A DNA stretch of 64,000 nt from CAYGWX01 sp964353855 [NCBI: uncultured bacterium] (GTDB lineage: Bacteria; Edwardsbacteria; CAYGWX01): positions 63,504-127,503 of the forward strand of contig CAYGWX010000001.1 in NCBI GenBank assembly GCA_964353855.1, in the 5' to 3' direction. Below are positions 41,806-49,057 of the stretch, piece after piece (the stretch's first letter is position 1; each line of letters starts with the position of its first letter). The notes under the pieces are model-generated. The model saw only the letters and a program-made list of their open reading frames with translations, had not been told where the DNA came from and did no database searches. A program made the position numbers and the translations under genes.

Positions 41806-42300
41806 ATGCCAGAGAGAAAGGGGATTTGGGAGGAGATCCAGGCCCTGTTCACGGGGTACGGGAAAAAGGAGAACCTGAGGGAGGCGGACAAGAAGCTCAG
41901 GGAGACCTACACCGCGGACCTCGGCGAGGCCCGGAGGAAGTGGGAGGGCGTCCTGAAGGCGGCGCTGGACAACAACCAGGGCATCGAGGACGCCCGCAAG
42001 GCGATGAACCTGATGGACCGCCTGGCCAACAAAGTTGAGCACGCAGACTACGGCTACGCGGCCTGGGCGGACCGGAAGGGGTCCATCCGGGAGGAGGACC
42101 TGAAGAAGGCCTTCGACTACGACCAGGGCCTGGGGCAGGACCTGGAGGCCATCAAGGCCACGGCGGGCCAGGTCTACGCGGACTGCGAGAACTCCAACTT
42201 CGGGCTCCTGGTGGAGAACGCCAAGAAAGTCAAGAACGCCCTGGTAGAGTTCGAGGGCAAGTGGGACGACCGGGAGAAGGCGTTCGGGAGAGAATTTTAA
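41806..42300 (+). CDS. Hypothetical helical / coiled-coil protein
   Basis: 164 residues, highly charged and predicted mostly helical (ENLREADKKLRETYTADLGE; DRLANKVEHADYGYAAWADR; NAKKVKNALVEFEGKWDDRE). There is no signal peptide, membrane segment or known motif. The ribosome site AAAGGAGG is strong. It is 48 bp upstream of the SPFH gene and probably co-transcribed with it. By position it could play the part PspA plays next to YdjGHI in Bacillus, but I see no clear PspA sequence match. Confidence 0.65.
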   Translation: MPERKGIWEEIQALFTGYGKKENLREADKKLRETYTADLGEARRKWEGVLKAALDNNQGIEDARKAMNLMDRLANKVEHADYGYAAWADRKGSIREEDLKKAFDYDQGLGQDLEAIKATAGQVYADCENSNFGLLVENAKKVKNALVEFEGKWDDREKAFGREF

Positions 42301-42347
42301 CGCCCCCCGCGAACGGGAGGCACTTCTTAAGATAAGGAGAGAAGACC

Positions 42348-43337
42348 ATGGCAGGGATCATTGAAAGAGTAGCATGGGATGTGGCAGCGGCGGATGCCAT
42401 CGGGTACCGCTTCCCAAACCTGCAGGTGAAGTTCGGGACCCAGGTCATCGTTCGGGAGAACCAGAAAGCGGTGTTCTTCCGCGACGGGAAAGCCTATGAC
42501 GTGTTCAGTGCCGGACGGCACACCGTCTCCTCGGCCAACATCCCGCTCCTGACGCAGTACCTGGAGAAGCTGAACCTCATCCAGCAGGGGATCTTCGAGT
42601 GCGAGGTGATCTTCGTCTCGATCTCGCAGTTCACGGCCAAGTTCGGGGGCAAGGCCTACTCCGCGCCGGGCGCGACCTTCGCCTATCAGGCCGAGGTTGG
42701 GTACCACGGGCAGACGATCTACGAGATCGACGACCCCAAGATGTTCGTGGTCGAGCTGTTCGGCAACAAGGCTCTGGCGACCTCAGAGGCGGTGGAGGAT
42801 TACCTGCGGGACTTCATCAACCAGAACGTTCAGGCCGAGCTGGGCCGGGTGGACATCGTGATGCTGACCCAGCAGCTTCCCAAGGCCTCAGAGAAAGTGA
42901 ACCTGTCCGTTTCGGACATCGCCCGCGGGCTGGGGATCAAACTGAGAAATATGGCCTTCGAGGTGATGATCCCGGAGGAGGCGCGGCGGTTCGCGGCCAT
43001 GGGGGACCGGGCGATGACCATGCAGTACATGAAGGAGACCGCGGCCGAGCTGGGCCCGAGCGAGGGCGGCGGCATGGCCGGGGCCGGGATCGGAATGGGC
43101 GCAGGCCTGGGCATGGCCCAGATGATGATGGGCGCGATGCAGGGCGCGCCGGGAGCGCAGGCGATGGTCCTCTGCCCGGCCTGCCGGGCACAGAACCCGC
43201 AGACCGCGAAGTTCTGCTCCAGCTGCGGAGGGTCGCTGGCCCCCAAGCCGGCCGCGACCGTAGCCTGCCCGAAATGCCAGGCGCAGAACCCACAAGGGGC
43301 GAAGTTCTGCACGAGCTGCGGGAACGCATTCGCGTAA
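42348..43337 (+). CDS. SPFH-domain protein with two C-terminal zinc ribbons (YdjI-like)
   Basis: 329 residues. The N-terminal block (VAWDVAAADAIGYRFPNLQV; GTQVIVRENQKAVFFRDGKA; FSAGRHTVSSANIPLLTQYL) matches the bacterial SPFH/virion-core-like family that includes B. subtilis YdjI. The SPFH body runs to about residue 225. A Gly/Met/Ala-rich linker (about 232-268) leads to two zinc ribbons: CPACRAQNPQTAKFCSSCGG and CPKCQAQNPQGAKFCTSCGN. YdjI recruits PspA to stressed membranes through membrane partners with zinc ribbons; a similar role is inferred here from the neighbour at 43370. Confidence 0.85.
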   Translation: MAGIIERVAWDVAAADAIGYRFPNLQVKFGTQVIVRENQKAVFFRDGKAYDVFSAGRHTVSSANIPLLTQYLEKLNLIQQGIFECEVIFVSISQFTAKFGGKAYSAPGATFAYQAEVGYHGQTIYEIDDPKMFVVELFGNKALATSEAVEDYLRDFINQNVQAELGRVDIVMLTQQLPKASEKVNLSVSDIARGLGIKLRNMAFEVMIPEEARRFAAMGDRAMTMQYMKETAAELGPSEGGGMAGAGIGMGAGLGMAQMMMGAMQGAPGAQAMVLCPACRAQNPQTAKFCSSCGGSLAPKPAATVACPKCQAQNPQGAKFCTSCGNAFA

Positions 43338-43369
43338 GGCGTCAGGAGACACGACGAAAAGATTGAGCG

Positions 43370-43750
43370 ATGAGCGGAGAACTGCCTGAGGCGTTAGGAT
43401 GTCCGGTGTGCGGGGCGCCCCTGGGCTACAAACCGGGACACGAGGTCCTGACCTGCGAATACTGCCGGACCCCGGTCCGGGTGGGCCCGGACGGCAGCGT
43501 GGCCGTGGAGGAGAAGCCGGATTCCGAGGCCTCGCCGGCCGTGGTCGTCTCGCAAGTCGCGGATACCGTGGAAAGGGTTTCGGATACGGTGGAGAGCGTC
43601 TCGGAGATCGTCACCCAGGCTTCCAACCTGGCCAGCCTGCCGATGCGCTTCCTGCGTGCCGCGCGCTCGGTCATCGCGGGGTGCTTGCTGTTTCTCGTGA
43701 TCCTCGTCGTCATCGGGTTTTTAATCGTTTTCTTTCTGGTGAAGAAGTAA
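43370..43750 (+). CDS. Zinc-ribbon, single-pass membrane protein
   Basis: 126 residues. The N-terminal zinc ribbon CPVCGAPLGYKPGHEVLTCE plus YC (CxxC...CxxC) spans residues 11-33. A Val/Ser/Glu-rich helical repeat follows (VADTVERVSDTVESVSEIVT), and one strong membrane helix near the C-terminus (CLLFLVILVVIGFLIVFFLV) ends KK. The topology matches the small zinc-ribbon membrane partners of SPFH proteins (YdjG/YdjH type). A terminator follows at 43768. Confidence 0.75.
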   Translation: MSGELPEALGCPVCGAPLGYKPGHEVLTCEYCRTPVRVGPDGSVAVEEKPDSEASPAVVVSQVADTVERVSDTVESVSEIVTQASNLASLPMRFLRAARSVIAGCLLFLVILVVIGFLIVFFLVKK

Positions 43751-43767
43751 GTTATAAGAAACAAATC

Positions 43768-43799
43768 ACCCTCCTGCCAAAAGCAGGAGGGTTTCTTTT
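43768..43799. terminator. Terminator between convergent genes, possibly bidirectional
   Basis: A 10-bp stem, ACCCTCCTGC / GCAGGAGGGT, with a CAAAA loop is followed by TTCTTTT on the plus strand. On the minus strand it is followed by a weaker T-rich stretch that could serve anmK. Confidence 0.8.
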
Positions 43800-43808
43800 G
43801 AGTATGTC

Positions 43809-44981
43809 TTAAGGAAAGACGAATTTGCCCAGAACCCTCGGACCCCGGGCTCCGGTGACCTGAGGAAGGTTGGCAGGATTTTCGGAGAGAGACTCGTTGG
43901 CCAGGACGGCGAAGGCCAGGGCTTCTTTGGCCTGGGAGGGGATGCCGTAGGCGTTGATAGTTAACGCCGGTATGGGGGCAAACAGGACCCGAAGCCAGTT
44001 CATCAGAGTCCGGTTGTTCATTCCTCCACCGGAAACGATAAGCTCGTTTATGGGACGGTGGGAGAGGAAACGGCAGTAGTTATAAAAGACCGCATGAGCG
44101 GTGAGAGCTGTAGCCGTGGCCAGGACATTTTCTTTGGAAAGCTTCAGCTTCACAGCCTTGGCCAGGAGATCGTTCACAAACCCTTTGCCGAATGCTTCAC
44201 GGCCGGTGGACTTGGGAGGCTTGCGGCGGATGAAGCCGTTCTGCATCAGGGCGGAAAGCAGATGGGTGGATACCATGCCCCGGGAGGCTGTTTCGCCGCC
44301 TTGGTCGAAAGTGCCGAGGCGGTAGTGCCTTGCCAGAGCATCAATGACCATATTGCCGGGACCGGTGTCGAAGGCCTGAACTTCTTCAGCCTTCGTTCCG
44401 GCAGGGACGACTGTAAGGTTGGCGATGCCCCCGATGTTCAGGAGGCCGCGGGAAATGCGGGGGTGTCGGAAGAGCAGGTAATCCACGTAGGGGACCAGCG
44501 GGGCGCCGCAACCCCCGGCGGCGAGGTCGCGGGCACGGAAGTCCGCCACGGTCAAGATGCCAGTGCGCTCTGCGATGACCGCCGGCTCGCCGATTTGAAG
44601 CGTAGCGTGATCCTCTGGAAGATGACAGACGGTCTGGCCGTGGGAGCCGATAAAGGAGACTTGGCTAAGAGAGACGTTGCCCTTCCGACAAACGGCGAGG
44701 ACAGCCCGAGCAAAGGCTTCGCCCACGAGGACATTCAAGCGGCAGACCTCCTGGGTTGAGCCGCCTGCAGGCTCAGAGACACTCAGAAGGCGCTTTCGGA
44801 GATTGGGAGGATAACTTCTGTGGAAATGAGAGAGGAGCTGAACCCGGGTGGTTAATCCGTCGCCTCGTATTTCGATCAGGGCCGCATCCACCCCGTCCAG
44901 GGAGGTGCCGGACATGAGGCCGATGGCGAGCTTGACTTTCTTCCTCCGGACCCGGGCAAGGACCAAGTCGGGAAATATCAT
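43809..44981 (-). CDS. anmK: Anhydro-N-acetylmuramic acid kinase (AnmK)
   Basis: 390 residues. The ATP-binding block is AIGLMSGTSLDGVDAALIE; further motifs are VSFIGSHGQTVCHLPEDHAT, ILTVADFRARDLAAGGCGAP, AFDTGPGNMVIDAL and ELIVSGGGMNNRTLM. The enzyme cleaves and phosphorylates 1,6-anhydro-MurNAc to MurNAc-6-P in peptidoglycan recycling. The ATG at 44981 overlaps the nagZ stop (ATGA) and adds about 17 residues before the usual KLAIGLMSG start. Confidence 0.94.
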   Translation of the reverse strand: MIFPDLVLARVRRKKVKLAIGLMSGTSLDGVDAALIEIRGDGLTTRVQLLSHFHRSYPPNLRKRLLSVSEPAGGSTQEVCRLNVLVGEAFARAVLAVCRKGNVSLSQVSFIGSHGQTVCHLPEDHATLQIGEPAVIAERTGILTVADFRARDLAAGGCGAPLVPYVDYLLFRHPRISRGLLNIGGIANLTVVPAGTKAEEVQAFDTGPGNMVIDALARHYRLGTFDQGGETASRGMVSTHLLSALMQNGFIRRKPPKSTGREAFGKGFVNDLLAKAVKLKLSKENVLATATALTAHAVFYNYCRFLSHRPINELIVSGGGMNNRTLMNWLRVLFAPIPALTINAYGIPSQAKEALAFAVLANESLSENPANLPQVTGARGPRVLGKFVFP

Positions 44982-46549
44982 ATCCCTGGAATGCTAACGG
45001 GCAGAGTCCCCTTGGGTGTGAGTTTTCCAAGGAGCACTTTAGCCAACGCGTCCATAGCCGGGGGACGAAAGGAATAGGAGGCCAGGGCGCAGGGGATCTG
45101 GGGAAAAAGGACGAGGTCGTAGGGGTTGCGCAGGGAGACCTGGATGACCTTCGGGTTCTGGATCAGGATGAGGCGGATGAGCCGGATCTGCCTGCGGGAC
45201 AGGGGGCCGTTGTAGGTGCCCAGGATGACCAGGGCGCAGGAGGCGGCGAGGGCCTTGGCCCGTTCAACCTCCTCCCGGCTGGGGTGGAAGCCGAAGGTTG
45301 AGCACTTCACCGGATAGTGCGGGGAGAGGAGCGCCTCCAGGATGCAGGAGGGTTCTTCATCCTCATCCATGGGCACGGCCCGGGAGACCTCGGGGAAGAT
45401 GAGGCCGAGGGGACCCGGAAGCTTCCGGGGCAGGGGGAGGAGGTCCGGATCGGCCCTGAGCAGGGTGAGGCTTTGCTCGGTGACCTGCTGGGCCAGACCG
45501 GGGTCGGAGAGAGTGATTTCAGCTTTCCGGGAAGCCAGCCGGGATTTGGCTTCTCGGATCCGGCCCAGGGATTCCTCCAGTCGCCGCTCGCTGAACTGCC
45601 CGTTGTTCAGGGCCCAGAGAAGGCTCTTGCGTGCCAGGGCCTGGAGGTGCGGGTCGTGCCCGATGAGCAGGAGATCGCAGCCGGCATGGAGAGAGGACAG
45701 GGCGGACTGGGAGCCGGGGAAGCTCCCGGCCACCGCGCCCATGGCCAGGTCGTCGGTGACAATGAGTCCCGGGAAACCGAGCTCCTTACGCAGGAGGCCC
45801 GAGACGATGCGGGGGGAGAAGCAGGCCGGAATCCCGGGCTCCCGTACGAGGCGGGGATACCAGGCATTGGAAACCATCACGCCGGAGACCCCGGCGCGGA
45901 CCGCGGCCCGGAAGGGGGGAAACTCGGTCTCCTCCAGCTCCTCGCGGGTGCGGTAGAGGGCGGGGAGGGTGGCGTGGGGATCCCTGGTCGCGGAGCCCAG
46001 GCCCGGGAAATGCTTGGCCGTAGCCAGGACGCCTTCGGCCTGGAGGGCCTGGATATAGGCGGCACCGAGCTCGCCTACGCGGCGGGGGTCCGAGCTGAAG
46101 GCTCGGACGCCGATGACCGGGTTGGTAGGCTCGGTGGCCACGTCCACGACCGGGGCGAAGTTGAGGTTGAAGCCCAGGGAGAGAAGCTCCCGGGCCGTGG
46201 CTTTGGCGATGGCACGGACATTGGCGATACTCCGGGTAGCGGCCAGGGCCATGGGGCCGGGGAAAATGGGCGAGCCTTTGGGCAGACGGACGATGGGGCC
46301 ACCCTCCTCGTCAATGGCCACGAACAGGGGGAGCCCGGTGGCCTCCAATGCAATATCCTGCAACTCCCGGATGAGGGCCCGGGTCTGCTTGATATCCCGC
46401 ATGTTGCGCTTGAACAGAATGACCCCGCCGAAGCAGAGGTCACGGAAGAGATGCCGGACCTCAGGTGTGACCCTGGTCCCGGAAAAGCCGACCATGAACA
46501 GCTGGCCGACCTTCTGCTCCAGGGTCAGGTGGGTTGTAATAGTCTTCAT
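44978..46549 (-). CDS. nagZ: Beta-N-acetylhexosaminidase, GH3 (NagZ-like)
   Basis: About 523 residues from the ATG at 46549 (MKTITTHLTLEQKVGQLFMV). The GH3 domain shows ATAKHFPGLGSATRDPHATL (the NagZ KHFPGHG...D.H loop with His as acid/base) and LIVTDDLAMGAVAG (nucleophile Asp). A C-terminal GH3_C-like domain follows, so it is longer than minimal NagZ. It releases GlcNAc from anhydro-muropeptides and feeds AnmK, which is translationally coupled downstream. A TTG four codons upstream (46561) is open, but it overlaps the -10 box and is unlikely. Confidence 0.92.
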   Translation of the reverse strand: MKTITTHLTLEQKVGQLFMVGFSGTRVTPEVRHLFRDLCFGGVILFKRNMRDIKQTRALIRELQDIALEATGLPLFVAIDEEGGPIVRLPKGSPIFPGPMALAATRSIANVRAIAKATARELLSLGFNLNFAPVVDVATEPTNPVIGVRAFSSDPRRVGELGAAYIQALQAEGVLATAKHFPGLGSATRDPHATLPALYRTREELEETEFPPFRAAVRAGVSGVMVSNAWYPRLVREPGIPACFSPRIVSGLLRKELGFPGLIVTDDLAMGAVAGSFPGSQSALSSLHAGCDLLLIGHDPHLQALARKSLLWALNNGQFSERRLEESLGRIREAKSRLASRKAEITLSDPGLAQQVTEQSLTLLRADPDLLPLPRKLPGPLGLIFPEVSRAVPMDEDEEPSCILEALLSPHYPVKCSTFGFHPSREEVERAKALAASCALVILGTYNGPLSRRQIRLIRLILIQNPKVIQVSLRNPYDLVLFPQIPCALASYSFRPPAMDALAKVLLGKLTPKGTLPVSIPGI

Positions 46550-46560
46550 GGCTGCTAACA

Positions 46561-46590
46561 AGTTTACGATGAGAGGCAGGGCAGTGTCAA
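46561..46590 (-). promoter_or_regulatory. Sigma-70 promoter of nagZ-anmK giving a very short leader
   Basis: Minus strand: TTGACA (46590-46585), an 18-bp spacer and TAAACT (46566-46561). The expected start is about 46554, only four or five bases before the ATG at 46549. There is no Shine-Dalgarno. Confidence 0.6.
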
Positions 46591-46620
46591 GCCTTGATGG
46601 ATGGGAAAGAGCCTATCCAC

Positions 46621-46649
46621 TTGACAAAAAATGGGCTTCGCCGTATAAT
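46621..46649 (+). promoter_or_regulatory. Consensus sigma-70 promoter of the 46.7-50.7 kb operon
   Basis: TTGACA (46621-46626), a 17-bp spacer and TATAAT (46644-46649) are a perfect match. GGAGGAG lies just before the ATG at 46677. Confidence 0.85.
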
Positions 46650-46676
46650 AACCAATAACTTCTATTTGGAGGAGTC

Positions 46677-47471
46677 ATGAGGAAAACCACCATTCTTGTC
46701 TTCTTAGCCTTGATGCCTGTTCTGGCCTATGCCCAATGGACCGCAAGGCTTTCTTACCCCCCGTCCCTTTCCTTGAAACTCGAGAACCTGTGGAGCCTCA
46801 CGGTCACGAACCAGGCCACGGGGCCGACCGATGTCATGCTCCGCGCCGAGGTGAACGAGCAGACCCGGGGGTTGGTGTTCCGGGGGACCACCAACGTCCT
46901 CTCCATCCCCCCGGGAGGGAAGCGGGTCACGAAGAACGACGTCTCGAACCTCTCGGACACCTACTACGAGCTGGGGCTGGAGAAGAAGCTCAAGAAGACC
47001 CAGATCTTTCCGCCGGGGCGGTATTCCTTCTGCGTCCAGGTCCTGGAGGCCGCCTCGGGTCGGATGCTCTGCGAGGACTGCGTGCAGAACTACCTGGTGA
47101 TGAACCCCAACCCCCCGCGGGCGATCTCGCCCAAGGACTCGGGTGTCGTGATCGGGGGCTTCCCGGTCTTCCAGTGGACCGCGCCCACCCCGCTCCCGGA
47201 GGGGGCCCAGGTCAGCTACGATTTCAAGCTCTGCGAGATCCTCCCCAGCCAGGGCCGCTATGACGCCATCCACAACATCCCGTTCTACGAGCAGAAGGGG
47301 CTGGCCAGGACCTCGCTTCCCTATCCCCTTTCGGCCAAGGCCCTGGAGCCTGGGAAGGCGTACTGCTGGCAGGTCGCGGCCAAGGACGCCGTGGGCGAAC
47401 CGTATGGGGAGAATAAAGGGAAGAGCGAAGTGCGGTTGTTCGTATTCTCGGGGAAGGGCGTGAAGAAATGA
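46677..47471 (+). CDS. Secreted Ig-like protein, resembles TANFOR-type proteins
   Basis: 264 residues with signal peptide 1-20 (ending AYAQW). Two beta domains are seen: residues about 25-140 (LENLWSLTVTNQATGPTDVM ... PPGRYSFCVQVLEAASGRML) and about 145-255, FN3-like (FPVFQWTAPTPLPEGAQVSY; FKLCEILPSQGRYDAIHNIP; KAYCWQVAAKD). The pattern 'CEILP..Q....AI...PFYE' recalls TANFOR-type proteins of Bacteroidota, which accompany outer-membrane barrels; this is from memory of the pattern. The N-terminal 230 residues are paralogous to those of the next gene. The stop overlaps the next ATG (ATGA). Confidence 0.65.
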   Translation: MRKTTILVFLALMPVLAYAQWTARLSYPPSLSLKLENLWSLTVTNQATGPTDVMLRAEVNEQTRGLVFRGTTNVLSIPPGGKRVTKNDVSNLSDTYYELGLEKKLKKTQIFPPGRYSFCVQVLEAASGRMLCEDCVQNYLVMNPNPPRAISPKDSGVVIGGFPVFQWTAPTPLPEGAQVSYDFKLCEILPSQGRYDAIHNIPFYEQKGLARTSLPYPLSAKALEPGKAYCWQVAAKDAVGEPYGENKGKSEVRLFVFSGKGVKK

Positions 47472-49057
47472 TTATTGAAAATTTGAAATTGAAAATTAAA
47501 AAAGGCAAATCGGAAAAACAAAGCAGAGAGATCCTGAAACAAGTTCAGGATGACGCGCTGGGTCGCGTTGTCCAAACGGTGCTCTCAGTATCTCTCGCCA
47601 TGACGTTTCTTCTCGCTTCCCCCTCGGCTCGTGCGCAGGTGACGGGGTGGAGCTGCGTGGTGAATCAACCGCCGCCGAACCAGCTGAACGTGGAGAACCT
47701 GTGGTGGGTGACGATCACGAACCGGGAGCAGGCGCAGGTGGAGGTCTATCTCCTCCTGGATCTGGCCAAGGACGCGATGGGACAGGTCTTCACCTCCCGG
47801 ACCAACCGCTTCGCCGTGCCTCCGGGGGGAAAACGGGTCACGGCCTCGGACGTCACGGACCTGCCGGGAGCGAGCTACGACGACGGACTGGGAAGCCAGG
47901 CTCAGATGTCGAAATCCTTTCCCCCGGGGATGTATGCGATGTGCGCGGAGGTGCACCGGGCGCAGGATGACGTCCTGTTAGCGAGGGGGTGCCGCCAGCA
48001 CCGGGTGAGCGGAGCGCAGCCCCCGAGGTTGCTTCTGCCCGGGAACGGGGCCAGGGTGGAGGCCGAGGCCCCGAGCTTCTCCTGGGCCGGGCCCAGCCCG
48101 CTGCCCCCCTCGGTCCGCCCATCTTACCGCTTCCGGCTCTGCGAGGTGCTTCCGGGGATGGAGCCGGGCTCGGCGATCACCGGAACACCCCACTATTCCA
48201 CGGATGGATTGGCAGCGACGCAACTGGTCTATTCGCTCTCCGCGAAATCTTTAACCCCGGAACGGACCTACTGCTGGCAGGTCCAGGCCGTGGACGAACG
48301 CGGGAACCCGGTTTCGTCCAATGATGGAAAGAGCGAAGTTTTCATCTTCGCCTACAAAGCCAGGGGAGGAGATGCCGGAGGGGCGGGAAAAGGCTCGGAG
48401 GGCGCAAAATATGAGTTCGGGGACGCCCCGGACGGGACGGACGCGGGGTACGGGAACAAGGCTACGGGAAGGTTCCCTTCCCTTCTGACCCGCAATGGGG
48501 CGCGGCACAAGGACCCAACCCGCGAGTGGTTGGGTTATCCTGCGAGCGGAGTGGAAAACGCTCCGGTCCCGAGCGCGGAGCCGAATTCCAGGCAGGTGGA
48601 CCTGGACGACCGGGACGAAGGCCTGAGGATCGTCTCCCAATGGTTCCCGGAGCCGTGCATCGAGACCCACCTGCACGCGGGCGTGAACGTGGCCAGGCGG
48701 AGCGATCCCACCCATCCCTATGACGGGAGCGAGCGGCACCTGCTTTATCTGAACGTCCTCGCGGACTGGAACAGGGACGGGGTCTGGTCCGATGCCTCTC
48801 CGAGCTGCGGGGCCATGGAGTGGTGCGTGAGGAACTTCGCGATAGACGTGTCCCGCTGGCCGGGTGGGACAACGTCTCAAGAGATCGAGACCCCGAAGTT
48901 CAAAGTCGGCAGCCCGGCCGGGTTCGTGTGGATGCGGGTGACCCTGACCTACGGACAGAAGGTCACCGGGCCCAAAGGGTGGGACGGGACGGGTGAGTTC
49001 GAGTCCGGGGAGACCGAGGACTACGGGTACGGGCTGGCCAGGGGGGCAAAGCCGTGA
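47468..49057 (+). CDS. Secreted Ig-like plus GEVED-like protein
   Basis: 529 residues from ATG 47468, which overlaps the previous stop. The first ~35 residues are lysine-rich and partly encoded by a dispersed repeat (47531-47551). A hydrophobic signal segment follows (VLSVSLAMTFLLASPSARAQ). If the first ATG is used, the signal peptide has an unusually long n-region; later in-frame starts (for example ATG 47600) leave it very short. Residues about 60-295 repeat the two-domain plan of the upstream product (LENLWWVTITN; FRLCEVLPGMEPGSAITGTP). Residues about 315-525 match a GEVED-type module (FGDAPDGTDAGYGNKATGRF; LDDRDEGLRI; GEFESGETEDYGYG). Confidence 0.68.
   Translation: MIIENLKLKIKKGKSEKQSREILKQVQDDALGRVVQTVLSVSLAMTFLLASPSARAQVTGWSCVVNQPPPNQLNVENLWWVTITNREQAQVEVYLLLDLAKDAMGQVFTSRTNRFAVPPGGKRVTASDVTDLPGASYDDGLGSQAQMSKSFPPGMYAMCAEVHRAQDDVLLARGCRQHRVSGAQPPRLLLPGNGARVEAEAPSFSWAGPSPLPPSVRPSYRFRLCEVLPGMEPGSAITGTPHYSTDGLAATQLVYSLSAKSLTPERTYCWQVQAVDERGNPVSSNDGKSEVFIFAYKARGGDAGGAGKGSEGAKYEFGDAPDGTDAGYGNKATGRFPSLLTRNGARHKDPTREWLGYPASGVENAPVPSAEPNSRQVDLDDRDEGLRIVSQWFPEPCIETHLHAGVNVARRSDPTHPYDGSERHLLYLNVLADWNRDGVWSDASPSCGAMEWCVRNFAIDVSRWPGGTTSQEIETPKFKVGSPAGFVWMRVTLTYGQKVTGPKGWDGTGEFESGETEDYGYGLARGAKP
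47531..47551 (+). repeat. Dispersed inverted repeat inside a 5' coding region
   Basis: ATCCTGAA-ACAAG-TTCAGGAT: 8-bp arms with a 5-nt spacer, flanked by GAG and GACG. It is of the type scattered through intergenic DNA of many bacteria. Here it lies in the first codons of the 47468 gene. Confidence 0.7.
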
